A DNA stretch of 64,000 nucleotides from Albula goreensis (taxonomy: Eukaryota; Chordata; Actinopteri; Albuliformes; Albulidae), in NCBI GenBank assembly GCA_022829145.1, contig CM040744.1, positions 12,613,218 through 12,677,217 of the forward strand, given 5' to 3'. Below the pieces are notes generated by a model. That model saw only the letters and a list, made by a program, of their open reading frames with translations. It was not told the origin of the DNA and did not search any database. Positions 13,301 to 26,541 of the stretch are shown here, piece after piece. The translations under genes were made by a program, and so were the position numbers. Position 1 is the first letter of the stretch. Every line of letters begins with the position of its first letter.

Positions 13301-15150
13301 AAAATTGAAACTTTTTAAACAAAACAGCGAAGCAGCACTAAAATTTTGATTTTAAAGCTTACACTTTTACTGCTGTAACACTTAATTCTCAAACAGGACT
13401 GTTACTGCTAAGTATAAAAGGCCAAACTTAACACAGCAATTATTATTATATTACCATTGTTTTTGAATTATTATGAAATGTATTCACTTTCTACCATCCA
13501 GGTGTAATTCAATAAAAAAGTAAACCAATTGATTCTTTGTAAAGCATCAATACAGGTGATTGTAGAAGTAGTAAGTTTGACAAAATCTTGAAAAGTTTAT
13601 GCAATTCAATCAAAATGGACTTCAGTCTTTTTAAGGTCATTTGCTATGAAAAAAACATTTCAAAGAACATTCTTGATTGACTCCAAAAACCTATTTTCAA
13701 ATGAAAGTATGTAGTATTGTAAAGCCTGTTTTGACTGAATCTCATATGTCCTCAAAGAGACTAAGTACATCACTGAATTTAGCAACAGACTATTAACCTG
13801 CTACGCTGTCCCTGTCTTTCTTCTTCCAAACAGTGGGGACAGCTGAGCTACATGTGATTTAATACCTCATCCTTTGTCATTCTCTGTAATAGGTGTGTTC
13901 TACAGTAAGCTCAAAACATTAATGCCCAAGTATTTAACCTTCAGTTAGTTAAACACGTTTGCCCTAAGGTGCACTATCAGAGGGTCAGTGACTTTTTCAG
14001 AAAACTGAAAATGACATGCATGGCTTTTTAACGAAAGGTAGGATATTAACTTTGTAACTGAAAGATCATAAAATCCATTTTCAGTAACAGAAGTTTGAGG
14101 CTAATCTTAAGTAGGTATAATGTTCCAAATAAACAATTCCAAGACCATTTCACATTTTGTCTCAGATACCGAAGAAGCATGTCACATTAAAATTTTCCAC
14201 AGCTCAACTGCATATCTAGTATATACTTATTTTACAATAAAATAACTTAAATGAGGAAATGCTGGTTTTAAGCCGAACCAAATGTTCCCACTGGGCAATC
14301 AGAACTTTTGCACAATGTCATAATTATAATTATCACATAATAACCCAACTGCTAAAAACAACCAACACATTTGCATTTGAAAAGGTGTGGAGAGAAGACA
14401 AGTTCAAAATAATATTCCCTGTGGCTCATAACTTGGTTTGCCTGTTACTATCAGACTCAAGCAGGTTCTACTCAGTACCCTGTTTGTGGTCTGTTATACT
14501 TTTAATTGTAGGGATTCCTTTGTGCAGTGACTGAAGCACTCTGCCATTGTTAAACTAAACAGATGTTTCATTAGTTGCATTTGTTGTGTATAAACAAAGG
14601 AAAACTATAAATTATTGTATTTTATGGAAGCCTGACACTGGCACAATAGAATAGTCTGCCTGGCATGTGGGCACCACAAAGAAACTAAGAGGGCATCAAT
14701 CTGCCCAATCCATCCAGGACTGGCATTAAAAAAAGAACCACTGATGCCGTGGTAAACCACATACTTAGCAATCACAGTTTGTCGTCTGCAAGTTATTACT
14801 GTGGAATACAAGTTAACTTTGTGCAAATGATACACCACTTTTCTTATGCATTGAAATGATGTAAAACTGCATTTACCTCAAATTACCAACAAAATGTAAA
14901 TCATTATAAGAGTGGAGTAAAACAGTTAATTCTGATGGGTCGTGAGGAGGCTGAGTGTTGATTAAGGTGAACGTACTTTATGTCAGGTAAATGTTTGGGA
15001 ATTCAACCATTACATACCAGATTTTTTTTTTTTTCATATTGTTTGAGGTTTATGAAATGCAAGGTCATTAAAAAAAACTGCAAGGCTTCATGTATGTATG
15101 TTGTAAACACATATTTTTCATGATTTGTCAAAACTTATCCTGATTTACCT
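10360..15150. other. AT-rich non-coding stretch
   Basis: Outside the candidate exon at 12374-12455 I see no gene, RNA or clear repeat. The open frames are short and lie on both strands. Confidence 0.45.
12374..12455 (-). CDS. Candidate coding exon, unidentified gene
   Basis: The donor is AGAAG|GTAAAT, and the frame open up to it reads CNCKHFPLAIYHVFGAYCDT and then FVTIFR. The acceptor used here (ACTAAG) is weaker than a TTTTTTTCCAG site about 15 bases upstream. The upstream site would place a stop in this frame, so the left boundary is uncertain. Entry phase agrees with the candidate exon at 25705-25854. Confidence 0.3.
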
Positions 15151-15164
15151 TATTTCAGCTTAAC

Positions 15165-15345
15165 ATTTATTTGTGCAGCATTTAGGAGGTTATGGTGTCC
15201 TCAGCACAGCAATAATAGGGACCATTAAAACTCCTCTGGGTTGTTCATACAGTAAAAGCATTTGTGGTACAGCTGCGGATTTAATCCCAGCCGCACCATT
15301 AGTGGCTATGGCCAGAGATACATATTGGCGAGGCAACAACCGATT
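15165..15345 (+). mobile_element. tRNA-derived SINE, copy A
   Basis: It contains CAGTAAAAGCAT, GTGGTACAGCTGC, a B-box-like TTTAATCCCAGCCGCACCAT and TATTGGCGAGGCAACAACCG. All of these recur in copies B-E. It is degraded. Confidence 0.6.
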
Positions 15346-15429
15346 CAAAATTAAATAAAGCAAACTTTTAAAATGAAATGTAGCAACCTGTTTGGTTATT
15401 TCTAGGTTTAATGATTCCATTATCAAATA

Positions 15430-15570
15430 TCTACACAGGTCGCTTACACAGTAAAAGCATCCGTGGTGCAGCTGCAAGTCTCACATCTGGGTGTTTGAAT
15501 CCCAGCTTATGCCATTACTGTCAATCACCAGATGTCCACATTGGCAAGGCAACAGTTGATTCAGCCTGGC
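15430..15570 (+). mobile_element. tRNA-derived SINE, copy B
   Basis: It shares ACAGTAAAAGCATCCGTGGT, GTTTGAATCCCAGC (B box) and CACATTGGCAAGGCAACAGT with copy A, which lies about 100 bases away in the same orientation. Confidence 0.65.
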
Positions 15571-15696
15571 CATGTAAGAATAGTTATCATGCTAACTTGA
15601 CGTTCTTCGACAGACTAGCAACCACCACCAAGATTTAAGACACCTGTACCTGTTGTTGACAATAGCAAACGTACGACCCAGCCTGCACATTAAAAC

Positions 15697-15854
15697 CTAG
15701 AACTGACTCAGCAAGAACCATCTGACAACCTTCCATGAAGATGTCAATGATAAAAAAAAAAAACATGTGCGTCTACAATTAATGGTAATAACCGAAAGTG
15801 TGGCTAATTTATTATGTAAAGCTAGACAGATGGTTCTTGCTGAGTCAATTCTAG
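15697..15854. repeat. 28-bp near-perfect inverted repeat carrying TGACTCAGCA cores
   Basis: The left arm at 15697-15724 and the right arm at 15827-15854 pair at 27 of 28 positions around a 102-base loop. Each arm holds the antioxidant-response/MARE core TGACTCAGCA, at 15704-15713 on plus and 15838-15847 on minus. It may be a small MITE-like element or a paired regulatory site. No target-site duplication was evident. Confidence 0.7.
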
Positions 15855-15899
15855 TCTAGTTTATTCTCATAAGCTAAATATCTGAAACCTTATTTGAAT

Positions 15900-16450
15900 C
15901 GTCATTTAACTGTAGCTACTTACCTGGCCTAGTAGGGTGGATAGGTTACATCATATTCGCCAGTAATGACCCCCGCATGTCAAGGTAACACGACTAGGAT
16001 GAAAACACTTCGGCCGGGGAAACCTACGCAAAGAGAGACTTCAGGTATGTATAGAAAACTATGTAATCCATTTCTTCTGGTCAATTCACACTGTTTGTGG
16101 TATTATTTAATAATCATTTTGCGCACAAAGGTGCGCAAAATTTGAACAAAAGCCCTTGCCCGAAGCTAGCAAGCACCAGTAAACGTTTTGTTACCTCAAA
16201 ATTCAATTCTCCTTGGCTTTCTGCCTCTGTCAAGAAGCCCAATTCCCCTGTCTACATATTGCAAATGATGTACAGCAACCTTTCAGTTTACTGTTCTGTT
16301 TATCAATTAAATTATCACTTTTCTACGAAGAAATAAGACTAGCCCTTATAATTGGCTAGCTAACCCAGCGCGAACTTTAAACTAGCAACCATCTTAACGT
16401 TGTCACGCGAAATTAAGAGCAGATCGAAACCGTCTAGCCGCGTGCAATTT
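15900..16450. promoter_or_regulatory. Candidate CpG-clustered promoter
   Basis: CpG dinucleotides cluster here in an otherwise CpG-poor region (CGGCCGGGG, GCGCGAAC, CACGCGAAAT, CCGCGTG). Some of these words resemble E2F sites. Two donor-like sites face apart: minus strand CCAG|GTAAGTAG with GT at 15923-15922, and plus strand TTCAG|GTATGT with GT at 16055-16056. A divergent promoter is possible. No transcript is visible. Confidence 0.3.
16116..16141. repeat. 11-bp inverted repeat with 4-base loop
   Basis: ATTTTGCGCAC and GTGCGCAAAAT pair perfectly around AAAG. It sits within the CpG cluster. Confidence 0.85.
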
Positions 16451-19090
16451 TACAAAAATTGCTTTTCCTTACACCACTTATGACTTCACTTGGGAAAACG
16501 TCGAGAAACCGTTTTAACTTAGAATGGTATTTTCTAGGAGCTGCACTTATTGAAAATATACTTAATTTTAATTACTGTGCTGATCTAATGGTAGTTATGC
16601 TTCTCGTGGGCAGAGGTGGATTAGACCTGTATTCTTTCTATATTTGATAATGGAATACATGTACAATGGTGTCCACCATGAATGTGGTCAGATGTGTTGG
16701 GTCCTTCAGGGCAACTAAACCACATAACATGACCATATTATCTGATGTCTGTTCCAGCATCCATTGCCACTGGTCCAAGCATTTAAATCTTAAGGATGGA
16801 GACCAACCTAACAGCATCCAATTGTTATTAAAACAATGGCAGGATTTGGATGAAGGGATGGGAGCCTGGATCACCAGCCTGCACTATGCACAACACCTAT
16901 ACACATCATTCCCCTACTTGTAAGTATTTTCCTTTGTTGAGGATTCTCTCAGTGTGAGGAATATTCATCAATATAAACAATGAGTGGAGGAAAGACACCA
17001 TGTGGCTTCATTTCCCTGGAGCCATATTTATTCTTTGAGAGTTACCCAAGGAGTAGCCTTTCTCTTTCCTGAGCCTCTTTGGCACTGTCATAAGTAGGTT
17101 TTAATAATGGAGTCTGGCCAGTTAATAAACTGTATTGAACAGCGATAAAGCTACATGGATCGGTGGGGCTCTCAAGTGGCATACCCTCCTAAAGAATTAT
17201 TTGTCAGTGTATGGTACTGAATTCTTATCATGTCAGTGATGTCTCTGGATACTAACACTTGAAAAGTTAAGTATTAATTGGAGAATTCCACTCATATAAA
17301 TAAAAGGAAAAGAAAAGATAACAGCAACATCACAAAGAAATTGTTATACTTCCTAAAATATACAAACAGAACATAAATCAGCTAATTTTGGTAATGTTTA
17401 ATTTCAATCCCGCTGTTTTGTGTTGTGTTCATTGGATGTGTGTCCACAGTTTTCTCAGAAGGAAATGTACAATATAAGAAAGAATTAATCTGTGATGCCC
17501 AGTGAGTTTGTCCAGTTTCTTTAGGACTGTAGAGATGTGTCTACATTAACAGTTTTGCAATAAATTCACCACATTGCATATCTATGTATGAATGTGCTCT
17601 TATAGCATTACATCACCACAGTGTGAATTAATTTAACAAGCTAAAGTGCATGATATTCTCATAATTAGCATGGAATTTATATGTGTAACATCTATATAAT
17701 GTTTTGACTTCATAACTGATTCTTGAAGAAATCCCAGTTATTTGCATCAATATACCTTGTATTGTCGCACACCCATAGTACAACCTGTAACATTGCTGCA
17801 CTGTTTTTTGTTAGCCGGGATCTTAAAAACCTGCATTCTCTCTACATCTGACAGAAACCAGAAACCCAAAGGGTGTTTTTTTTTTTTCCAAAAGTCTGGA
17901 AAGGAAGTTCTTGTTATAACTGACTCTTTTAGACTAACAAAGCCAGAACAGTTTTAGTCAAAGGTCAAGTGTTTTAGAAATGTCTGATGTTTCTAGCAAG
18001 AAAACATGTCCTTTTACTTTTCCTAATACTCCTTCACAGTATGTGGAAAGATTCCTCAAATTGTGATGTACATATTATATACATTTTTAGAATAACTTGG
18101 TTTTATTCTTTAAGAAAGTTCAAATTTAACACACTTCAAATATCTATAAGAAATATCCATAAGAAACCTCCAAAACCTAAAAAAGAGTCTTGATGGTGAT
18201 TAAACAAATTACGAATGTTTTCAAGCCGACTTTAAAATGTCAAAGATTTCAGAAAGTGTTCAGTCCATGGCTACATTATGACTGTAAGCATCTTTCCTCT
18301 TGTACAGTCAGTTGAATTTTTGTGGTCACCTTTGCATCGCCCATTTGCAATATCTATTAAAATATTTTAAAAGTATGAACCTGAAGCGTGATATAGCAAA
18401 AGTACTGTAACCAACCAAGGAATATTAACTTAATTATTCATTACAAAACCCAGTTGGGATTTCCACAGCAAAACAAATTTGCAGGTCACTTGCAGAATAA
18501 TAAGCAGATGTAGCACAGGCACAGTCCTGCAGGTACTTGGACTGTGTCCAGACCAGAGGCGCGCATGTTTAATTTACAGAACCAGGCCAGCTTTTTACAT
18601 GGACAGTCAGATTTCAGGCAGATGAATTTGCACTGAGAATTAATGCAGCACATAGTGTAGGCCTCTGAGCACTCTCCAGTTCACTGGCAAGTCAAAGGCA
18701 GTTCCAGGAAAAGGCAGAGCAATAAATAGAGATAGATGTCAAAATGCCCTTAAATCTGAGAATGCATTCTAAGACAGTGTTGTCTGAATTCAGTTATTTC
18801 TCATTTCCATGAACGTATAAGTGATTGATATGTTATATATATCGGATAAGCATGCTTAAAAAATGAGTCTGACTTGAGTCAGTTGAGCATGAGGACATCC
18901 AGCACATCTGATTGTTCACATTGTCTGATGGTCTGAGGAGTGAACAGAAGTTGTGGCAAGCTATGCTTCAGAGGAGGCCTACCTGTCTGTGTTTGCCACA
19001 GTTGATGGAGATTATTAGATGAGCCTAAAAGTATAGTTGGGAATTCCATATAGGAAATCCAAAAAGGGAAAAAATGTAATAAAGGGGTCT
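16451..19090. other. AT-rich non-coding stretch
   Basis: No gene recognised. Overlapping open frames occur on both strands at 16,638-16,923 and match nothing known. They may be part of an unrecognised repeat. Confidence 0.4.
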
Positions 19091-19094
19091 CCAG

Positions 19095-19235
19095 GTTGCT
19101 TATGCAGTGAGATGCACATTCGGGAAGCAGGCGCGAGTCCTTTAACTGGGTGTTGGAATCCCAGCCACACCATTACCAGCTATGGCTGAAGGCCTGCAAT
19201 GGTGACGCAACAACTGGCCCCAGCCCTCCAGGGAA
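19095..19235 (+). mobile_element. tRNA-derived SINE, copy C
   Basis: GCTTATGCAGTGAGATGCA, GGTGTTGGAATCCCAGCCAC (B box), ACCATTACCAGCTATGG and GTGACGCAACAACTGGCC follow the order seen in the other copies. Confidence 0.65.
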
Positions 19236-22050
19236 TGATAGGGTTAAGCTGTTAGTATGCATTTGTAAGATTCCCATTCCAATGCTCTTAAATCCCTTAC
19301 TGTAACTAAAATGTTCCCATCTTATTTATAAAAATGTTCAAAAAACATTGTAGTGGGTAATTATTAAGAGTGGTGTCAGACAAGGATATGGGAGATTAGG
19401 AGGTCTGCTTGTGTGTGCCCATGCAAGCCCATTTAATGCTTTGCAAGTCAAGAGTAGTACCTTTAAACCATTCCAGTGTGACTTTAAAGAAGCACTTTAA
19501 AACCCATTCCAGAATTTTACTGGGAGCCAGTGAAGCGATGCTAGAACAGGTTTAATGTGGTCACATTTTTTTAACTTTCAGTCAGAATCTGTGATCTAGG
19601 GTTTTGTAGTAGTCAAGGGGCAGTTAGGGTGCAGTTCAAGTGTGCCTGGCAGGACAACAGCATCAAATAAATTTGCCAGTTTAGCAACTCTTTCTGAAAA
19701 TGTGCACTTTGCAGGAATCAAATCATTGTATAGGTTGTGTCTCTGCAGTGGAGGAAGGCAGCTTTTGAAACATTTTGAATTTGTGCTTCAGCAGAGGGAT
19801 GAAGGTCTATCAGTACATCAGGATGTTTCATTATTAAGAAGTTGTGAAAAATGCATGAATGCTCTGGCCAATTTCAATGCTGCTTAAAAGATTTTTGGAA
19901 GATTTACTTGATTGTGTGACCCTGTGTTGCTTCCCATACAATTTCTTCATTGGGTCTGTTCCTTGAATGTAATTGATTTTTAGTAAACACATTTATTGCA
20001 CTGGCACCCTCTAGAGGAAATTGGGTCATCTTGAATTGCTGGCTTTCAAGATTCAGAATCAAGCTGTAGTGAAGCACCAAATGGACTGAAACTGAGAAAT
20101 ATTTCACAATGCATTTATATTTCAAAGTAATAAAGTGGTTTTTAAAGAATTTATACTTTTGAACAATTGATGTTTTTTTCCCTTCTAATGAATGTTATAG
20201 TTGACACATAATAACAAAAACAGTATATGATCAATATGTCCCAAGGGATCAAAATATTGCCTTTTTCACTCAACAAAGGTGGGTGTGTGCTCATGAGTGT
20301 TGCAGGTTTTACTTTGTTTATTATTGCCCTCAATAACACTGCCCTAAAATTTACTAGGAAGTATGTGTGAAATGTTTCTAGTGTTTATGAAAGTACACAA
20401 GGAAACACAGTGATCCAATGAAACTGAAATGAAACATGGCATTGTAATTGGTGTTTTTAAAACTATAGATGGCATATATACTATGTATATATACTATATA
20501 CTATGGCAGTGCACAATGAACGAAATATAAGTGGCTTACTAGAAGACAGAGAAAGGCTTTCATTACTTCCCTGATGCATTTTAAAAATGTCTGCTGAGGA
20601 CTTGAGTTTTATTCACTCAATGAAGTACGTTGAAAGGCAAATTAAGTATCACAACTGTGATCAGATCCAGTGGGGGTATTACTCATTCGATCGGCCACTT
20701 AACTATAGTAATGACTAACATCTTTTGCATGGGGCAATAATGAGATCCATTGCTTCACAGAATCATTAGTGTAAGGGACAAAGTTTATCCTTATTATTTT
20801 GGGGACAACTGGGACTATTATTATAAAGACTGTGAAATGTAGCGCCTGTGCTGACAAGAAAAATGTGATTTTAATGGTTTCAGAAAGCCGCCCGCGACCA
20901 CAGTCAAATCAACACTGAGAATAAATTTAATTTGAACAGGATTAGGTAATGGTGAATAATTCAGGGGAATGTACAAATGCTATGGTCACTTGAAGTTGGT
21001 AACAGTGAATAATTAAAGGAAACCTACAAACGCTGCAGTCAGTTTGTCACTGATCATCCCATTCATCCTATATGCCTCATCAATTCATTTCAAAAATGAT
21101 ATCTGAATGCCAGTGTTACTTTAACCATTGTTTCACTTAGTTTATCAGATGTATCATCAACACTCTGAAAAAAAATGTTAACAGAAAACTAAAAGCAGTG
21201 TATACAGGAGGTAGGAGACCTGTAAAAAAGTCCAGAAGTATTTAATGAACCCTTAATTCATAGCTATTTTTCAATAGCCATGTCACTGTATCTTGTGAGT
21301 ATCAAGGGATTGTCCATCATTCAAATGTTCAAAAATCATTAAAACGAACATCTGACCTTAAATAGATGTCTCCATTTTGTCTCTTTGGAGTTGGTATTGA
21401 TGTGCAACAGTTGACATTTTCTGACAGTAAAGAGGAGGAGGGGGAGAGATCAAACATATCCCCATTCCCCCCCAAAAGCAGCATGGGAGAATTGTCTCAA
21501 TATTGATTATATTCAGAGAGCCTGATTCTGATCCAAATGTAAGGTTCCAATTATGGATCGGAAAAGGCAACCTGAGTGTGTTTGTATGCATTTGCTCTTA
21601 CATAATGAATTCGAGAGGCACAAAATTATTCAATTCCAAGGGGGCTTGGAATTTTCAACTTCCCATGTTCTTATCCACTAAGGACTAAATTTTAAGAGTT
21701 TTTGGAAAGTAAGAGGTGTTATTCTCCCAGCAGGCATGTAAACCCTGACAAAAATTCCAATCATTTCTGAAATACTGCAAGCCAATATTCCAGGTTCAGG
21801 GCACAGCTAGCAGTTACTGTGAAATCGCTATTTGTAAAGAAACTATATGCCAGTTACAGAGTATTGTTTCTTTGAAAAAATTTTTTTTCTTTTCACAGTT
21901 CCCAAGGATACGGTACAGTATGTTAAAGTGTGGAGCAGCAGCTGGTTGACTGGTTACTTTGACAACAAGAATGGCAATTAGCTGAGAGCTCTAAAAGGGT
22001 GAATCCACAGAGGTTTTAGGTTGAGATTTATGGTTCAGAGTTTGGTTCCA
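19236..22050. other. Non-coding stretch
   Basis: Mostly unique AT-rich sequence. A short alternating ATAT/ACTATATA patch lies near 20,470-20,510. Nothing else identified. Confidence 0.4.
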
Positions 22051-22059
22051 GTAATTGAG

Positions 22060-22195
22060 GGTGATATTATCTGGTGATAGCGATTATCATAAATTAAGAT
22101 GACCCTTTTAATTCCCTTTTAATTATGCTGACATTTATATCCTGATTGAAGGCACTTTAGTCGCGGCAGATTAATTGTTAATTCCTAGCAGTATT
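22060..22195. promoter_or_regulatory. Candidate conserved non-coding element, homeodomain-site-rich
   Basis: A dense series of ATTA/TAATT words (AAATTAAG, TTTTAATT, TTTTAATTATG, GATTAATTG, GTTAATT) with GATTATCA and GATAGCG between them. This is the composition of vertebrate developmental enhancers. Conservation itself cannot be seen from one sequence. Confidence 0.22.
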
Positions 22196-23989
22196 AGACA
22201 ACAACTGCATGGATCTGTTGAACAGTGCTTACTGGCAGTGGTTTTCTCTCTCAGAAATGGAGTCCAAAAACTGGACTGTTTAAAAGGGGAGTGCAAACAG
22301 GCCGCTCTCTGTGAGATTTCGCACTCCAAATGCTTCACAGCGCCAGCCTCAGCATCCGGATCATTTTGCGTTGTTCACATCATCTTGCTTGTATTTTTCA
22401 AAACGGTAACATTTCAATCACTAACATTTCAGCCAAGCCGATTTGTAAGCTGTACTGCCTGCACATATCCTCCTGCTGACCAAGATCCACCAATATCTGT
22501 CTGTAATGCATAATGAGTTTGAACATAATGACATACCAAGCAGCATTACAACATTGCTGAAAGGCGTAGAACCCTTTCCTTGCTGCCACCAAGGTCAGTC
22601 CAATAGTAACATCACCCTGCCTGACAGCCATGATCTCAACAGTAAGGTTTAACTCTGGAGACTTTGCTCCCATAAAACTACAGGATATGTCTGTGTGTTC
22701 TGAGTTACACTTATTGAGATCTTTAGAGTTGAGTGCCCAGTTGTCTTGGTTGCCCTGGTTCACTAGAGAATGCATGTGTTTGTAGAACCCTTGTGCAAAT
22801 ACCAGGTCCTCTTTGGAGTATCTGTCACTACACCCTCTGGTCACCAATGTACGACCTGCAAACGTTCCTCATTTATCTCCGCGCCCCCATACCCATTCCT
22901 TCCTGTTCCGATTCAACAAGCCTCAGTGACATTTAACTGCAGGTGGACAGAGAATCCATCAGACAGGGTTTAATTCGATCCCAGATAAGTTCCAGATGTG
23001 CTGGGTTTGCATTTAAAATGGCCTCCAGCCTCAACACTCCTTGATCACGATTACCTCCACGTGGGAGAAACTTGTATCTGCAATGATTAGTTCGAAACAA
23101 TCTATGTTTACAACAACACAGGTAGTAAAGAGTAATGTCTGCGTTTACAATACACCCCATTTGTAAGACGCAGAAGGTAATTGTGCGGTGTGCATGAAAA
23201 GACACATTATCAAAATAAAGTTCTTCATGAATGATGAAAACATCTGTTGAGATGTGGAGATGGCCTCGTACAAATGTTACCATTATGGCATGGTGGTACA
23301 AGACATGTTGTTTTACACTCAGCTTTACATGAGCTGAGTGTGTGGATATTGGCCCATTTGGCACCTCATCTTTGCTTTACATCATCTCATAGGTCAAGAC
23401 CAGATGTGTGGGAATTGCAGCCTTCCTCATTTCTTTTTAAACGTCTCCATTAGGAAGTAACAGAAATATCCTAAGCTTGCTCCATCACCACCCTGAAGGT
23501 TTTACCCATCACTGCCCTTCATTAACCTCGTGGGATTGCGCAATTGGGTGCACATCTGGAACCACTGCTCCATGTCTTTTAAAACACTAAAGCTGGCGGA
23601 GCATGCCAGCCCTTATGGCGTGAGTGAAGGACCAAAGAGTTTGAGGGCAGTGGCAGTGGGCACACTTCAAAAGAGGCGCCCAATGGTTACCGTGCAAGAT
23701 ACCATGAAAGCAATTGAAACAAACAGAGTGCAGGCATGTCAGGTTTTGGCTCTTTGTGGGAAAACATGAAGGGGATGGGCCTGGGGTTTGGGGGCAACAG
23801 GGAGTGGGGGGGGGCTGGATGAGATAGTGGTGCTGTTGGATGTCGTACTTAATTGTTTGGTAATGCATGGCATTCGAGTGAGATCAAGCTGAAATACAGG
23901 TGTTGAACGGTTCCGTGGCATTCCGAGCATCTGCAAGGGGGCCGGGAGTTTGCGAGATCACCAGGGAAATAAAGTAAACAAAATAAACG

Positions 23990-24370
23990 GCTCTGATTGG
24001 AAGAGTACCTGTTTAGGGGCTCATCTTGCTTTTATTAGAGGTTCTTTAAGGGGGAAATAATAACAATAATCATAATCAGGGCAAGATGTTCCCTTCCCCA
24101 GAGTGCGTCACTGGCAGCAAAGGCTAACTAAGATACTGAGATGGGGGCAGAAAACACTATTGGGAATCAAGCCTCCATTTAGGCCTCAGCATCTCTGCAG
24201 TGCTAATTAAAGTGACCCCTGACATTGTATCTCTTCATGTCATCACCTCATTGTTCCATCCTTCCCCCCACGCAGCTGGCCTTTGCCAGCACCTCAACTT
24301 ATAATCTATGATGCCGCTTATCGGTCATGTCGGTCTGGCGATTAAACTCAGCTTGAGACTTTGAGGGGAT
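23990..24370. promoter_or_regulatory. Candidate conserved non-coding element
   Basis: An even-composition block with TGCTAATTAAAGTGACC and GGCGATTAAACTCAG, unlike the surrounding AT-rich drift. No coding frame or repeat was recognised. The impression is unverified. Confidence 0.2.
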
Positions 24371-25704
24371 GTTTTCACCACGGCACTCTTGTCCGGCTCA
24401 AGAGTCAACGAAAAAGGATGCAAACAAAGCTTTCATTTCCCAGAAGCATTCCTGCAGTTTCCTTTAAAAAGACTAATTGCATCATAAAAAAGGAGGGGGA
24501 GTTTTCTTTTTCTGTTCAGACTCAATGGAACCCACGAAAGAACCCATAAAGGCATGAGGGTTTGCTGGTGCATTGTCTTGTGGCTTTGTTAAACTTGATG
24601 GGGGACACTCTAATAAAGGCCATGATGCTGTTGTGCTCATGTCTCGGAACGCCCTTTGTAGCCAAATGAGCACACACGATTACCAAGGGAAACTTTGTGA
24701 GAGGCAACATCCTCTTTTTTCATGACGGCCCTCCTAGAGGGCAGAAAAACAAGTATTTATCAAAGAGATCACAAATAACATTGTGCTGGATCAACCCCTT
24801 TGGAAAAAGATGCTCATAAATCACCATACAAAACTGACAAAACAGCACTTTGAACACATCGATTTACCATTTAGATCCTACTGTTCCAATCTCAAGTTGT
24901 TATTTCTTCAAAACTGTTCTCGATTCCATGTCTTGCACAATATTATATGTACGCAGCCAGATATAAAGCATAAAAACACACAATTGCCTTCATAAATTAT
25001 TGATCTGCACACTAAGTGATACTGCTCAAAATGATAAAACTGTTGAGATTGGCAGACAAGGCAGCTAGGAACGAACTTTTCCTTCCCAGCTTATATTAAT
25101 AAAAGGCTGATACATCATTGACATGGCAACAGTAAATTACACAATTTTCATTTTTTTATTTTTCAGTCACACTTCCTCTGTTTTTCATTTGGTGTCATGA
25201 TCAGAAAAATTGTGGGTATTTTAGACCATAAACATAAGAGCCCCCTCCCATTCCAAAAACCAAGCAGAGATCAAGAACATTCCACGTTTCTCAAGTACTG
25301 CAGTTGAAGCCGTCTGTCCACATCACAGAAGTACCTGCTTCTCATCAGTCAGCAAGTTCCAACTCATCTCTGTAAGGGGATAGCAGCTCTTTTCAGCGTA
25401 TGAACCTCCATCAGAAAGGCAGAATCTCCTTATCAGACATGTTCCCACACACATACTACAGTAGAGACTGTCCATTTGTCTGGCTCTCAATGGTTTGTTT
25501 TTCTAGTAAATGTTTTGTTTGCATAATTTTTTTAATCTGATCGTATTTACTTATACAGCTTGCTCCCATCAGCTCAGATCCTCAGCGCTCCCACCCTAAA
25601 CACTGAAAATAATTAGGCATACAGCAGTGAGCATTATTTTTTTATCCAAACTTAAGTGTTCTTATGTCTTTTAATTGGCAGTTCAAGCAGCAATTGGTAC
25701 TTAC

Positions 25705-25854
25705 CATAGTATCGTCTTGCAGTGGAAACTCCATATGAGCAAAAACGGTTCATCAGCAAAATCATTTTCATTATTTCCTTGTTCAACATAAGAGGAGAAA
25801 TATCTGTGATGTCAAAGTTGGAACCCCAGTTTAGCTTTTTGAACTGAGAATACC
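25705..25854 (-). CDS. Candidate coding exon, unidentified gene
   Basis: A perfect donor (CTATG|GTAAGTACC) and a TTTTTAG acceptor enclose 150 bases, with one frame open for 49 codons: YSQFKKLNWGSNFDITDISP and on to FCSYGVSTARRYY. Its exit phase matches the exon at 12374-12455. That would imply an intron of over 13 kb, so it may belong elsewhere or be fortuitous. Family unknown. Confidence 0.33.
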
Positions 25855-26541
25855 CTAAAAATCAAATGATAAATAATTCTCATGAACAAGTGAAACCAGC
25901 ATGAAGCCTGAAGCATAAACTACTGTCATGCTTTTGTGAGGTGTTGTCGTGGTTACATTGAGTTGCTGACAGTTCAGACAGTTGAGGCCACTCACTAATT
26001 GCACAATTTCATGAACCTTGGCACATGTCAATAAAAGTGCATGATGCATAAGACACTAAACGCTAAGATGCTATGTTAAAACATGTGGGTGCTGCTGGCT
26101 CATTAATCAATGTGATAATGGATACAGGTAATCATAGAGCGTAAACATGCTTCAAAAAACCTTGACAAATGTGTGGAAGACTTTCATCATTGTCTTGTGG
26201 TACGCAGAAAGAAGCTTAGTAGGTCATGTGATGTGGCCTCCATATCGGTGCTTTTTGTAAACCTGGAAAACATAAGAAACTTTACTGACCTCAGTGAACC
26301 TCATGCCACAGTTTATCCTTTTCAAGGGAGTGAGCGAATTAACCTCAAGGTATTTTATTTATATTTGTTGGTCTTATCTTTATTTTGGCAATGTCAATGG
26401 AATTTGAACAAATGTGTAAAGCCTTTTGACATAGCACAGCAGGTATTGGGCTAAGGCAAGAAAAACATTAAAAACATATTAAAATGTAGTATATATTGGT
26501 ACTTACTGTAGCAGCAATATTGAAATTACCGCAATGACCCT

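Noticed and set aside
22398..23364. Two adjacent minus-strand open frames of 149 and 143 codons
   Set aside because: They are in different frames, match no family, and about this number of frames of this length is expected by chance in 64 kb of such composition. The surrounding DNA looks more like non-coding sequence.
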